A stretch of DNA of 64,000 nt. It comes from Apoderus coryli (taxonomy: Eukaryota; Arthropoda; Insecta; Coleoptera; Attelabidae). Position numbers and translations under genes: made by a program. Numbering within the stretch: the stretch's first letter is position 1; every line of letters starts with the position of its first letter. This document shows positions 54,890-63,583 of the stretch, piece after piece. Below the pieces are notes generated by a model, which searched no databases, was not told the DNA's origin, and saw only the letters and a list, made by a program, of their open reading frames with translations. Location: assembly GCA_911728435.2 (NCBI GenBank), contig OU452198.1, positions 33,075,902-33,139,901 of the forward strand, given 5' to 3'.

Positions 54890-55115
54890 TATTACCAACA
54901 GAACTCAATTGGTTAAAGCGTTTAGGCGCTATCGTGGAAGAATACATACAGACACACACCACACAGAGAGAAAGAATTCCATCTCGAAATGGTCTTTTAA
55001 CCATCTCAGGGAACTTCAAAATGGTTATATCAGTCTTTCTCCCCCGCTGGGAGGATTCGAACCCAGGAGCTTCCGCATGCAAAGCGCACGCTCTATCAAT
55101 AACCCCAAAACCCTT
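54890..55115 (-). mobile_element. tRNA-derived SINE-like sequence
   Basis: The minus strand starts near 55110 with GATAGAGCGTGCGCTTTGCA, then GGAAGCTCCTGGGTTCGAAT. These are a D-arm side, an anticodon stem-loop with TGC (Ala-like) and an exact B box, so the head is tRNA-derived. The body runs to about 54890. At that end the plus strand reads CTCAATTGGTTAAAGCG, an A-box-like tRNA 5' half in the opposite orientation. A functional tRNA is excluded because the acceptor stem is not formed. Confidence 0.6.
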
Positions 55116-55129
55116 ATAAAATTATTTTA

Positions 55130-56215
55130 TTTTATTTTATTCTAGTAAGAGTTATACCTAGGTTCCAACTACCTAACTGGTGAAATTTTAAAACCAATTT
55201 TCTCGAGAATTATGGAGGCAAATATCAAAAGTATCCTATCGCTGTAAAGCAGATTATGATTAGATTTTTTTTTTATTTTATTAGTTAAATCGTATAGAGA
55301 TATATTGGGTAAGAATTGAAATGCATTTTCCTAGCTCTCAAACTTTTAAAGAAAAAAACAGTTTAGCATAAGATTTATTAAAAAATGAAGTGCTTAGCAA
55401 GCATTCTGTATAATACCCTATGCGAGAGTGCAAAAAAGAAACGTAATGTTTTCGGATAAAGACACTTGGTGCAGTTAAAATTATGAAAAACCAAAAAGAA
55501 AGAAAAAAAGCTCCAAACCAAAGAGCTTGAGGTAAACTCATAGTAATAGCGGTTAAAAAGAGCGCAATGCACTTCAAATGTAAGTAATAAAATGCCATAG
55601 AAATTTAAAGTGTATGTGCTTCTGAGTATACCGCAGTCAATATCTACCTACCAACTTCCAGTAAGGAAGTTGTAACTTTGGTATATAACTCAGTTTTTTT
55701 TTATTATTTCATCTCTTACCTACTTGTAATACTGCAGTAGAAAAGTATGAATTGTTATTCCTAATTCGACATTTCGGATCTAAAGGAATTTTTAAAGAAA
55801 TCGATTCAGTACTTTATTGACAGTAGGTTTGTAAAAAAATACATATTATTCGCAAAGGTTTTCTTTCGTTGGATAATTTTCATAGGTTTACAGAATTTGG
55901 TCATGGCCGTGCATCATTGAGTTCATCACGTGAAGTTCTTGCCATATAAGCTAGAAAGTCATCAACAACTTAGCGAAGACGCTTAGGAAAGAAGGATACA
56001 GTTCTCTGATGAGATAACTAGAAATCCAAATTTGTTAAAAAAACGCCATTTTTCCATGTCATGTCATCATTCGCGAGGACCCTAACTATCCCGACAAGAT
56101 CAATGTGTGGGAAGGAATTCTGGGGACGAGATAATCAAGTCTATTTTCATAGAAGAAAATCTGACTATATGGAGCTCTATTTAAGACTTTTAGAAAATAT
56201 ATTAAATCCATTATC
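55130..56215. other. no gene seen
   Basis: No recognisable coding sequence. TTTTATTTTATTTTATT at about 55125-55140 may be the A/T tail bordering the SINE. Confidence 0.4.
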
Positions 56216-56219
56216 AGCA

Positions 56220-56618
56220 TTCGCTCGCTAACGATATGAATTATTCCAACTCTGGAATTTCTGTTGTGAATCCTAAGATGGCTAAACCGACCGATCTTTG
56301 AGCCACCAATCTTGTCACCAAACTGACACACCCAATCACCATCATTCACCGGTTTTTGTAGATGCGCTACCGATCGATGCGTTCTCTCTCCTTTCGCATC
56401 CTCATTCCGTCGGCGGTGTTCCTTAAAAACTTGATGGCCCTCGTAAATGGTACGCCTCCATCTCGATCGGTCATTCGCTCCCAGTTGTTCTTCACATCTA
56501 AGCCACATTTCTTCCTGTTAGTCTTAAGAACATCCTTGTACCTCTTTTGCTGCCCTCCCTGATTTCGTGAGCCGACCTTAAGCTGTGAATAAAGAATTCT
56601 CTTTGGAAGGCAGTCCAC
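56220..56618 (-). pseudogene. non-LTR ORF C-terminal fragment
   Basis: LPKRILYSQLKVGSRNQGGQ, KRYKDVLKTN and WERMTDRD match the C-terminus in which RLPKxxLYGQLxxGxRxxGGQxKRxKDxLK is diagnostic. In a shifted frame HLQKPVNDGDWVCQFGDKIG and GRFSHLRIHNR resemble the terminal zinc-finger-like CxxCGRxCxSxxGLxSHxRxH. The upstream boundary is fused to the R1-like relic at about 56620. Confidence 0.7.
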
Positions 56619-56624
56619 CCTTCA

Positions 56625-57411
56625 CTCGAGCTCAGCATCTGCTCAACAACATTCAATTCAGAGATGACCATGGGCAGTCTAGCATTGCAAATATTTCGCT
56701 CACGTTTGATTCTGGAGCAGTGCAAAACACCGTGAGTCCTCTTAAATCGTTTCAGGTATGTCTGAAATGCGCTATCCCCGGAGAGGAATTGCGTCAGGTA
56801 ATAGTTGACTTCGCCAAATTTCCTATTTATTCAGGGCTCTATGTTGGGGATCAGCCTATGTGTCCAGCGCCCGGTGTTTGCAGTTTGCCAATTATCCTGC
56901 CATTTCGCCAACAGTCTTTCCGCTGCCACGATCTTCGCTATTCCTTCAGACACTACACTTCTTTGTTTCGCCAGCAGATCGATTGGCGGTATGCCAGCAA
57001 TCACACACAGAGCATTGTAGGACACCGTTGTGTAGGCATAGCACACGCTTATGGCCATTCTTCAATGATCATACATCTGTACCTGTCATATCGAAGCACC
57101 GGAGCCGCATAAAGTAGAATATTCTAGCAGACGGTCGCCAGCATTTTTCTCTTCATTGTTTACGGGCCATCAATATTTGACATAAGCCTTGCGAGCATTG
57201 CTGTTGTCCTCATACGTCGTCTCGATGATATGCGTGCCAAAACTTCTGCCTATCCACACTCCAAGGTATTTCATCGCCTTCTTTGGCCGAATAATAGTGC
57301 TCTCTACCTCAAAGACGATATCCGTCGACCTGCGATGCGTCAGCATATCAGCTTCTGTCTTTTCTGCAGCCATAACCAACCCGTTTTAAAAAAGCCAGTA
57401 GCCAAACCGCG
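56625..57411 (-). pseudogene. R1-like non-LTR element, part downstream of the Gypsy insertion
   Basis: The minus strand continues the R1 ORF2 from the Gypsy junction: NGLVMAAEKTEADMLTHRRS and KKAMKYLGVWIGRSFGTHI (post-RT region), then AYTTVSYNALCVIAGIPPID and WQTANTGRWTHRLIPNIEPW, and finally a segment matching the HGEVNYxLTQFLSGHGxF region and SELNVVEQMLSS. Frame changes occur between blocks. It is fused to an unrelated non-LTR fragment at about 56620. Confidence 0.8.
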
Positions 57412-57686
57412 TGTAATAAATTTAGATTTCATTTGGGAACTTGTAATGTTCCATAACGTTACTTTATAAATTAAAGACAGACTACATCATTTATATTTTC
57501 TTTATTAATTAATTACGTGTAGTTCGTATCGTCTGTCGTTCTGTTCTGTTCTTCGGTCATCGTCCCTTGTCCTAATTTTTGTCCAAAACATATTTTGCTT
57601 ACAACTAATAACATTTATTTAAATATTTATAAACATATAAAATTTAAACAAATACTTACTCTACAGGGTGTACGTACCATATTACA
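57412..57686 (-). repeat. Gypsy 3' LTR
   Basis: 275 bp, apparently identical to 63309-63583. Element-orientation ends are TGTAATATGG and TTTATTACA. Confidence 0.95.
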
Positions 57687-57697
57687 CCTCCCCGGAA
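57687..57697 (-). promoter_or_regulatory. Gypsy polypurine tract
   Basis: CCGGGGAGG on the minus strand directly precedes the 3' LTR. It is short for a polypurine tract but in the right place. Confidence 0.6.
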
Positions 57698-57940
57698 TTT
57701 TTAAAAGAATTTACTGTTTCCGAAAAAATAGTAAATTATTTTTACTCAGGAGTTGCAATATGCATAAGTACCTAAATGCTAAAATATATATATTCACCAA
57801 AATGTACAAAACTAGTTTTAGATAATACCTATCTTAGTTACATTTTATAACCCATTTATATTATATAAAGTATAATTCTATTAATAATTTAATTTTAACT
57901 AATTAGATACATAATATTAGAAATTAAATATAAGTTACGA

Positions 57941-60900
57941 TCATTCTTTAAAGAATTTAGTTCTATTTTTATGTACAATTATTTCTTTTTTATCTTTAGA
58001 GATTTTAACGTTTGGAGATAAGTCTTCAATAACCCTATATGGCCCTAAAAAACAGGGGTCTGAAAATTTATTAGCAGTTTCATTTTTTAATAGAATGAAA
58101 TCTCCTTTTTGATAGATTGTAGGGTTTTGATTTTTGTCGTAATTTTCTTTCCTTTTTAATTTAGATTGTATTAGATTTTTCCGAGCATCATTTTGAGCAT
58201 GTTGCATCCTATATTTAAGTTCAATAGGATAGCTGTCAAAGTTGTAGACTGGATCTAACGTATTTTTTAAGTTACTTGGAAGATAACATTTCTTTCCAAA
58301 AACTAACTCAAATGGTGTGTATTTGGTTTCCGTATGTACTGTGGTATTATATGTAAAACACCAATACCGCACCCAAGTACTCCAAGCTGCATTATATTCC
58401 ACACTTTGAGTTCTCAAATATGCACCTAAAACTTTATGAGAATTTTCCAAAGCTCCTATACTTTCATGGTGGTAAGCGGTTGACTGAATATTTTTAATTT
58501 TAAGTAATTTACAAATTTCATCCATAGTTGCTGAAATAAATTCAGCGCCCCTATCTGTTGCTATTTCTAAAGGAATTCCGTATCTTAGAATAAAATTTTC
58601 TACGAAACTTTTTGATACGGTTTTTGCGTCTTTGGATTTTAAAGGATAAGCTTCGACAAACTTCGTTAATTCACATTGAAGAGTCAGTATATAAGAAAAT
58701 TCATTATCATCTATTGGTAGAGGTCCAACTATATCTAAAAATATTTTTTGGAATGAGGTATGCGCTGTAGATGTTATAACCATTGGTTCCTTGGTATATT
58801 TATTAGAATGTTTTTGCTTTTGACATGTAGTACACTTACTTACAAAATTCTTAATGTCTTGTTGCATACCTGACCAAAAATAGTATTTTTTGATAGTGTT
58901 GAACATTCGATTGATACCTGCGTGACCACTTGTAGGAAGCAGATGGAAATCGTTTATAATTACTCTCTTTTGTTCGGGATCCACTACTTTTTTAACTCCT
59001 TGTACTATACAAATTCGGGGACCGGTCCAATTAGAGTTACTTTTTATACCTTCAGCTAGCCATTTAATAAAATGTACATTATTTTCATTCTTTAAAATAA
59101 CTAATTCGCGAATATTAATCTTTTTGCATAAATCAATTAAGTTTCTCAACATTTCGTCTCGCGCCAACGCTGATCGAAAATTTAATTGTGCAAAATAAAT
59201 CATAGAATGTAGTGGTACATAATAAAAGTTACCCGATTTTTCAGTTATTTTTTCACTAAATTTGGAGAGTTCTTTAGTTGACAAAAGTCTAAGTTCAGTG
59301 ATGTTTTTTGGAGTTTTAAGAATTTCCACAACATTGGGTTGATCAGGCCTAACATTTGTAGTAGTTCTTTCATCCAACTCACACTCTTCGTCATTCGATA
59401 CTTTACTCTGTGCCCTTGTCATAACATTCATTACATTCTGGCTCATACCTTTTAATTCATCAGATGTTATAACTATTCTAGATAATGCGTCCGCTATGAC
59501 ATTTTCCTTACCTTTTACATACTCTACATGAAAATCGTACTCTTCTAATCCTAGTCGAAATTTAATTAACCTGCTTGATGGATCCTTTAAATTAAATAAA
59601 TATAACAATGGTTTATGGTCTGTTAAAATTTTAAAGTGGCGACCAAATAAGTATGGTCGGAAATATCTCACGCTCCAGTATATAGCTAAAAGTTCTTTTT
59701 CGATGGTCGGATAATTCACTTCCGCCTTGTTTAAAGGTCTACTTGTATAAGCTACGGGTTTTCTATTTTTATTTAGTAAAACTGCACCTATTGCAATATT
59801 TGAAGCATCAGTTTGTACTATAAATTCATTTTCCTCAGAAAAATCTGGATAATCTAATATTGGAGGTTTTGAAAGAGAATTTTTCAGAAAATTAAAAGAT
59901 ATTTCACATTCATCCGTCCATTCAAATCTAGCATACTTTCTACACAACTTATTAAGGACAACCGTTTTTTCAGAAAAATTTGGAATAAATTTCCTATAGT
60001 AATTCGAAAATGCCACAAATCTTTTCACTTCCTCTGCATTTTTAGGCCTTGGATATTGTTTAAGGGACTTAATTTTTTCAGGATCTGGCAAAATACCATT
60101 ATCTGTAATAATGTGACCCAAATATAAGATTTGTTTCTTTAGAAATTCGCATTTCGATGGATTTAATTTCAAATTTACCTTTCTAAGCCTACAAAAAACT
60201 TGCATAAGATTTTTGTTATGCTCATGAAGAGATCTTCCAAATACTATGAGGTCGTCGAGATAAACAAAACATTTTTCATAATTTAATCCTGACATTGCTA
60301 CAGTCATTAATCTTGAAAATGCACTAGGACTAATTTTTAATCCCATCGGAAGTCGTTTCATTTGCCATTGCCCTCGATCAGTAGTGAAAGCTGTATATTT
60401 TCTGCTATCTTTATTTAATTCTACTTGATAATATCCTTGACTGAGATCTAAATGAGTAAAATAAATTGCACCTGCTAAAGAATCTAGAATATCGGTGATG
60501 TTCGGAAGTGGAAATTTGTCGTCTTGAATTTTAGAATTTAGTAATCTATAGTCGATAACAAGTCTACTCTTTTTTTCTCCACTAGAATCAACCTTTTTGG
60601 GAACTAGTAAAACTGGTGAGGACCATTCACTTTGTGCATGCTCTATTATACCATCTTCACACATTTTAGAAATATGTTCATTTATTTCCATTTTTTGTGA
60701 TTGTGGAAGCCTATACGGTTTGACATAGGATGGAGAGACATTATCTTTTAATGCAATGGATTGATTATAAATATTAGTTACAGACAATTTATCTCCCGGT
60801 AAATGAAAAACATCTGCAAATTTTGCACAAATAGCCTCAATAGAATTTTGTTCGTCTTTGTTTAAATAATTTAAGCCCAATAAATTAAATAAAGATTTCA

Positions 60901-61600
60901 CTCTCTCTACAGATATATTCTCACTGTCATACTTACATACATTATACTCACTCGCTTTCTCAATTTTTGGAATATAGTTTTGTAAACAAACCTCACTTTC
61001 TCTCGTATTTAACAATTTCACAGGGATCTTTCCTTCTGTCGGTTTAGCTAGTACTCCTGCGACAAATACTCCTTCGCACACTTCTGTCGGACGTACCACG
61101 CAATCTTCATTCAAGCCTGTATCTAGATAACGAATAATTTCACATCTTGGGGGGATAATTAAAATATTGTCGCCGTTACTATTTAAAGGTAATGTTATTT
61201 TATTTTTGAAGTGGGTAAGTGTAAGACTATGGTTCTCGTAATTTATAATTCCGTTAAATTTTCGAATAAAATCATCACCAATAATGCCTTCTGTTGCACA
61301 GGGTAATGACTTAAAAACATAAAATTTTTGGTTAAAACTAGTGTTTCCTATCTTTAATTTTAAAAATGTAAATCCTTCTGCACGTAAAGTTCCACCTATA
61401 CCTTTGATTTCTATTTCTTCTTTATGTAAAGTAAATTTAGATTTTAATTGTTCAGCTTTGATTGCACATAAAGTTGCACCTGTATCTATTAAAAATTGAA
61501 AATTAGCATTCTCTACTGAAAATGTAACAGAAATGGAATTGTTATTGGAATATGTAAAAACATGATTTAACTTCTTGCCTTTAGGCACGAAAAAAATCAC
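57941..61600 (-). CDS. pol: Gypsy pol: protease, reverse transcriptase, RNase H, integrase
   Basis: 1,219 codons without interruption. Protease active site FLIDTGATLCA (Asp 39). RT roughly 290-480 with FTHLDLSQGYYQ (Asp 385) and FVYLDDLIVF (447-450). RNase H with VQTDASNIAIGAV (Asp 598), Glu 635, Asp 661 and Asp 704. Integrase zinc finger His 886, His 893, Cys 923, Cys 926, then core Asp 956 (FLDIVGPL), Asp 1016 (ATDRGAEF) and Glu 1052 (ALENSHK). Every catalytic residue is present. The frame's first codon is a GTG, not ATG, and it overlaps the gag end by 20 bp in the +1 register, so pol should be made as a gag-pol fusion by frameshifting near a run of seven T. Clade within Gypsy not assigned. 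Confidence 0.95.
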   Translation of the reverse strand: MIFFVPKGKKLNHVFTYSNNNSISVTFSVENANFQFLIDTGATLCAIKAEQLKSKFTLHKEEIEIKGIGGTLRAEGFTFLKLKIGNTSFNQKFYVFKSLPCATEGIIGDDFIRKFNGIINYENHSLTLTHFKNKITLPLNSNGDNILIIPPRCEIIRYLDTGLNEDCVVRPTEVCEGVFVAGVLAKPTEGKIPVKLLNTRESEVCLQNYIPKIEKASEYNVCKYDSENISVERVKSLFNLLGLNYLNKDEQNSIEAICAKFADVFHLPGDKLSVTNIYNQSIALKDNVSPSYVKPYRLPQSQKMEINEHISKMCEDGIIEHAQSEWSSPVLLVPKKVDSSGEKKSRLVIDYRLLNSKIQDDKFPLPNITDILDSLAGAIYFTHLDLSQGYYQVELNKDSRKYTAFTTDRGQWQMKRLPMGLKISPSAFSRLMTVAMSGLNYEKCFVYLDDLIVFGRSLHEHNKNLMQVFCRLRKVNLKLNPSKCEFLKKQILYLGHIITDNGILPDPEKIKSLKQYPRPKNAEEVKRFVAFSNYYRKFIPNFSEKTVVLNKLCRKYARFEWTDECEISFNFLKNSLSKPPILDYPDFSEENEFIVQTDASNIAIGAVLLNKNRKPVAYTSRPLNKAEVNYPTIEKELLAIYWSVRYFRPYLFGRHFKILTDHKPLLYLFNLKDPSSRLIKFRLGLEEYDFHVEYVKGKENVIADALSRIVITSDELKGMSQNVMNVMTRAQSKVSNDEECELDERTTTNVRPDQPNVVEILKTPKNITELRLLSTKELSKFSEKITEKSGNFYYVPLHSMIYFAQLNFRSALARDEMLRNLIDLCKKINIRELVILKNENNVHFIKWLAEGIKSNSNWTGPRICIVQGVKKVVDPEQKRVIINDFHLLPTSGHAGINRMFNTIKKYYFWSGMQQDIKNFVSKCTTCQKQKHSNKYTKEPMVITSTAHTSFQKIFLDIVGPLPIDDNEFSYILTLQCELTKFVEAYPLKSKDAKTVSKSFVENFILRYGIPLEIATDRGAEFISATMDEICKLLKIKNIQSTAYHHESIGALENSHKVLGAYLRTQSVEYNAAWSTWVRYWCFTYNTTVHTETKYTPFELVFGKKCYLPSNLKNTLDPVYNFDSYPIELKYRMQHAQNDARKNLIQSKLKRKENYDKNQNPTIYQKGDFILLKNETANKFSDPCFLGPYRVIEDLSPNVKISKDKKEIIVHKNRTKFFKE

Positions 61601-62750
61601 TAGAAGTACTTGGAACTAATTCTGTTGTTTCCTGAAATAAGGAATCTTGATCTAGAGTAATGTTATTTTGTTGTGCAAGTCGTACATTATGTGACGCTGA
61701 CCTTGAACCTCTCCTATTACCTCTATAAACTTGTCTAAAATTTCTATTATTATTATTATGCTGATTATTATGATTTGTTGTACGGGTGTTATTTTGATTA
61801 TAGAAATGTCGATTTTGGATATTGTTTTGTGAAATATTACGGCCACCGGTTCTGGGGCGAAAATTTCCACGCGGAACATGTTGCCTACCTCTTGCGGAAA
61901 CTCTAAACATTTGCGGTGAACTTCGTATTGTAGTTGTTTCCTCATCTACTGCAGATCTGATTGCATCCTTCAGGAACAAAAAATTTCTAGATGCCACTAT
62001 TGTACTTAGCCTCTGATTTCTCAAACCATCAGCAAACCTTTTAATAGCTACCTTTTCATTTATGGGTTTTAAAACAGAATAAGAGTCGGCGTTACCATTC
62101 GCTTGAGATATTGTTAAATTTACAAACAAGTCTTCCAATTCCTTTCCAAATTCCTCAATAGATTTTTCGCCTTGTTTTGCGCGATATAATTTTGCTTGAA
62201 GTGCTGTATCTGATTGACGTGTAAGAAGATATGATTTCATGTCGTTAATTAAAGTCGCGATAGTAGTGTAATTCTGATTTAGTCTTAATTTTGCACCACT
62301 GGATAACCGTGTTTTTAAAATAAAATTGATTAACAATTGCTTACCTTCAGGATCTAACATAGAATCATACAACTCTACAGCATCAATTAATTTTTTCGTG
62401 GTTTCTTCATAATCGTCCATGCTAGGTAAAAGACTAACAGCAGTTTTTATATCAAAAGAAGTCATTTTCGGTTCAGAAATGTTAACTTCCTCGTTTCTAT
62501 CAAATTGTAAAATTTCGTTATAAAGGGATTTAATTTTTGAAATTAAGTCTTTTATTTCAGTTATTTCAGAACTTCCTATTTCAGATTTTTCAGCTTGTTT
62601 ATTAATAATTTGTATTTCTTTAGATAAATTAGAATATATAGCTCTTGCTTCGTCAATTTTTTTCGGTCTCCTATCTATATTATATTTACTTACTTTTGAT
62701 CTAATTTGTAATAAAGATTGGTAAATTTCCGAAATTTTATTAATAGCCAT
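61581..62750 (-). CDS. gag: Gypsy gag
   Basis: 389 codons from ATG at 62750. The N-terminal half is helical and charged (coiled-coil-like, about residues 1-95), followed by a retrotransposon capsid-type region (LYRAKQGEKSIEEFGKELED, near residues 188-207). The C-terminus (about 280-360) is rich in Arg, Gly and Asn (RGRQHVPRGNFRPRTGGR, then Asn runs) and lacks any CCHC zinc knuckle. RNA binding is therefore probably by the RG-rich tail. Some insect Gypsy lineages do lack the knuckle. Confidence 0.88.
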   Translation of the reverse strand: MAINKISEIYQSLLQIRSKVSKYNIDRRPKKIDEARAIYSNLSKEIQIINKQAEKSEIGSSEITEIKDLISKIKSLYNEILQFDRNEEVNISEPKMTSFDIKTAVSLLPSMDDYEETTKKLIDAVELYDSMLDPEGKQLLINFILKTRLSSGAKLRLNQNYTTIATLINDMKSYLLTRQSDTALQAKLYRAKQGEKSIEEFGKELEDLFVNLTISQANGNADSYSVLKPINEKVAIKRFADGLRNQRLSTIVASRNFLFLKDAIRSAVDEETTTIRSSPQMFRVSARGRQHVPRGNFRPRTGGRNISQNNIQNRHFYNQNNTRTTNHNNQHNNNNRNFRQVYRGNRRGSRSASHNVRLAQQNNITLDQDSLFQETTELVPSTSSDFFRA

Positions 62751-62991
62751 CCAAGGTATTGAAGCTTATTTAGTATGTTAAAAAAAATGTATTATATTTA
62801 TATACCAAAAATTAAATTTAAAATATCTACTTAAATATTTAAAATTGTTACTAAATTTAATAAAATATGATTACATAAACAAATTACACGTATACCTATA
62901 ATAGTCCACATAAATTAAAACACTGGGTCGATGCACACGTTGCACATTCCATAGGTCATCAACTTTATTGTATATTCAGTGATTTGAATTT

Positions 62992-63102
62992 TCATACCTG
63001 ATCTTCTTGATTTAATATATTTAGGGATTTTCTTAATTCGTGCTTATTAATTTCTCGTCTTATTGTTCGTTTCATACCCTTTTTATACCTTTGCATCAAT
63101 AC
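62992..63102 (-). other. in-frame basic extension of the leader ORF
   Basis: 36 codons directly after the leader ORF's TAA in the same frame, with an internal Met. It is rich in Lys and Arg and ends NILNQEDQV before TGA; CAG with GTATGA at its end could be a splice donor. Confidence 0.4.
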
Positions 63103-63246
63103 TTATACCAAACCCAACAATACCATTACTACTAAAATTATTAACAACCATTCTGCCAATGTCAATCCATGATTTAAATTTGCTGCTGCATCTCCACTTG
63201 CAGTTTGCGCTATCACAACTTGGTCTTTTGATTGCTTAGTGCCCAT
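63103..63246 (-). CDS. leader ORF: small predicted myristoylated membrane protein
   Basis: 47 codons, the first substantial ORF after the primer binding site. It starts MGTKQSKDQVVIAQ: Gly 2 with Ser 6 and Lys 7 fits an N-myristoylation signal. A polar stretch follows, then one hydrophobic segment (WLLIILVVMVLLGLV, residues 33-47), and a TAA. The same frame continues beyond the TAA for 36 codons to 62992 with a strongly basic sequence (QRYKKGMKRTIRREINK), which looks like the cytosolic tail of a single-pass protein cut off by a nonsense codon, or reached by readthrough or splicing. A two-codon ORF (63254-63246) ends TAATG, overlapping this start by one base. I know no family for it. Expression is unproven. 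Confidence 0.5.
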   Translation of the reverse strand: MGTKQSKDQVVIAQTASGDAAANLNHGLTLAEWLLIILVVMVLLGLV

Positions 63247-63290
63247 TATGCCATATCTGATATTATATTTTTAACTAAAATAATGAAAAA

Positions 63291-63308
63291 GGGCTGGCAG
63301 GATCGCCA
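63291..63308 (-). promoter_or_regulatory. Gypsy primer binding site
   Basis: TGGCGATCCTGCCAGCCC on the minus strand begins immediately after the 5' LTR. It would pair with a tRNA 3' end finishing in GGCAGGATCGCCA. I do not assign the tRNA. Confidence 0.85.
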
Positions 63309-63583
63309 TGTAATAAATTTAGATTTCATTTGGGAACTTGTAATGTTCCATAACGTTACTTTATAAATTAAAGACAGACTACATCATTTATATTTTCTTT
63401 ATTAATTAATTACGTGTAGTTCGTATCGTCTGTCGTTCTGTTCTGTTCTTCGGTCATCGTCCCTTGTCCTAATTTTTGTCCAAAACATATTTTGCTTACA
63501 ACTAATAACATTTATTTAAATATTTATAAACATATAAAATTTAAACAAATACTTACTCTACAGGGTGTACGTACCATATTACA
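63309..63583 (-). repeat. Gypsy 5' LTR
   Basis: 275 bp, apparently identical to 57412-57686. Carries the promoter and U5 of the element; no clear TATA box identified. Confidence 0.95.

Larger units (their letters stand above)
62751..63308 (-). other. Gypsy 5' leader
   Basis: 558 bp between the 5' LTR and gag. It contains the primer binding site, a two-codon upstream ORF, the 47-codon leader ORF with its in-frame extension, and a candidate splice donor (CAG followed by GTATGA, 62996-62997). An acceptor-like TACTAAATAAG lies about 20 bp upstream of the gag start, which would allow a spliced gag messenger. Confidence 0.5.
57412..63583 (-). mobile_element. full-length Ty3/Gypsy LTR retrotransposon
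   Basis: 6,172 bp on the minus strand with 275-bp LTRs (TG...CA), primer binding site, leader ORF, gag, pol and polypurine tract. CGCG is duplicated at both edges (57408-57411, 63584-63587), a 4-bp target duplication usual for Gypsy elements. I see no difference between the LTRs, so insertion is recent. It splits an R1-like element. No env ORF lies between pol and the 3' LTR. Confidence 0.95.

Noticed and set aside
54999..55112. Possible tRNA-Ala gene on the minus strand
   Set aside because: The anticodon arm and B box are good but the 5' and 3' acceptor strands do not pair, and the sequence runs into a longer body, so it is SINE-like.
56585..57112. 175-codon plus-strand open frame
   Set aside because: It is antisense to the R1-like blocks on the minus strand, which explain the open frame by codon bias.
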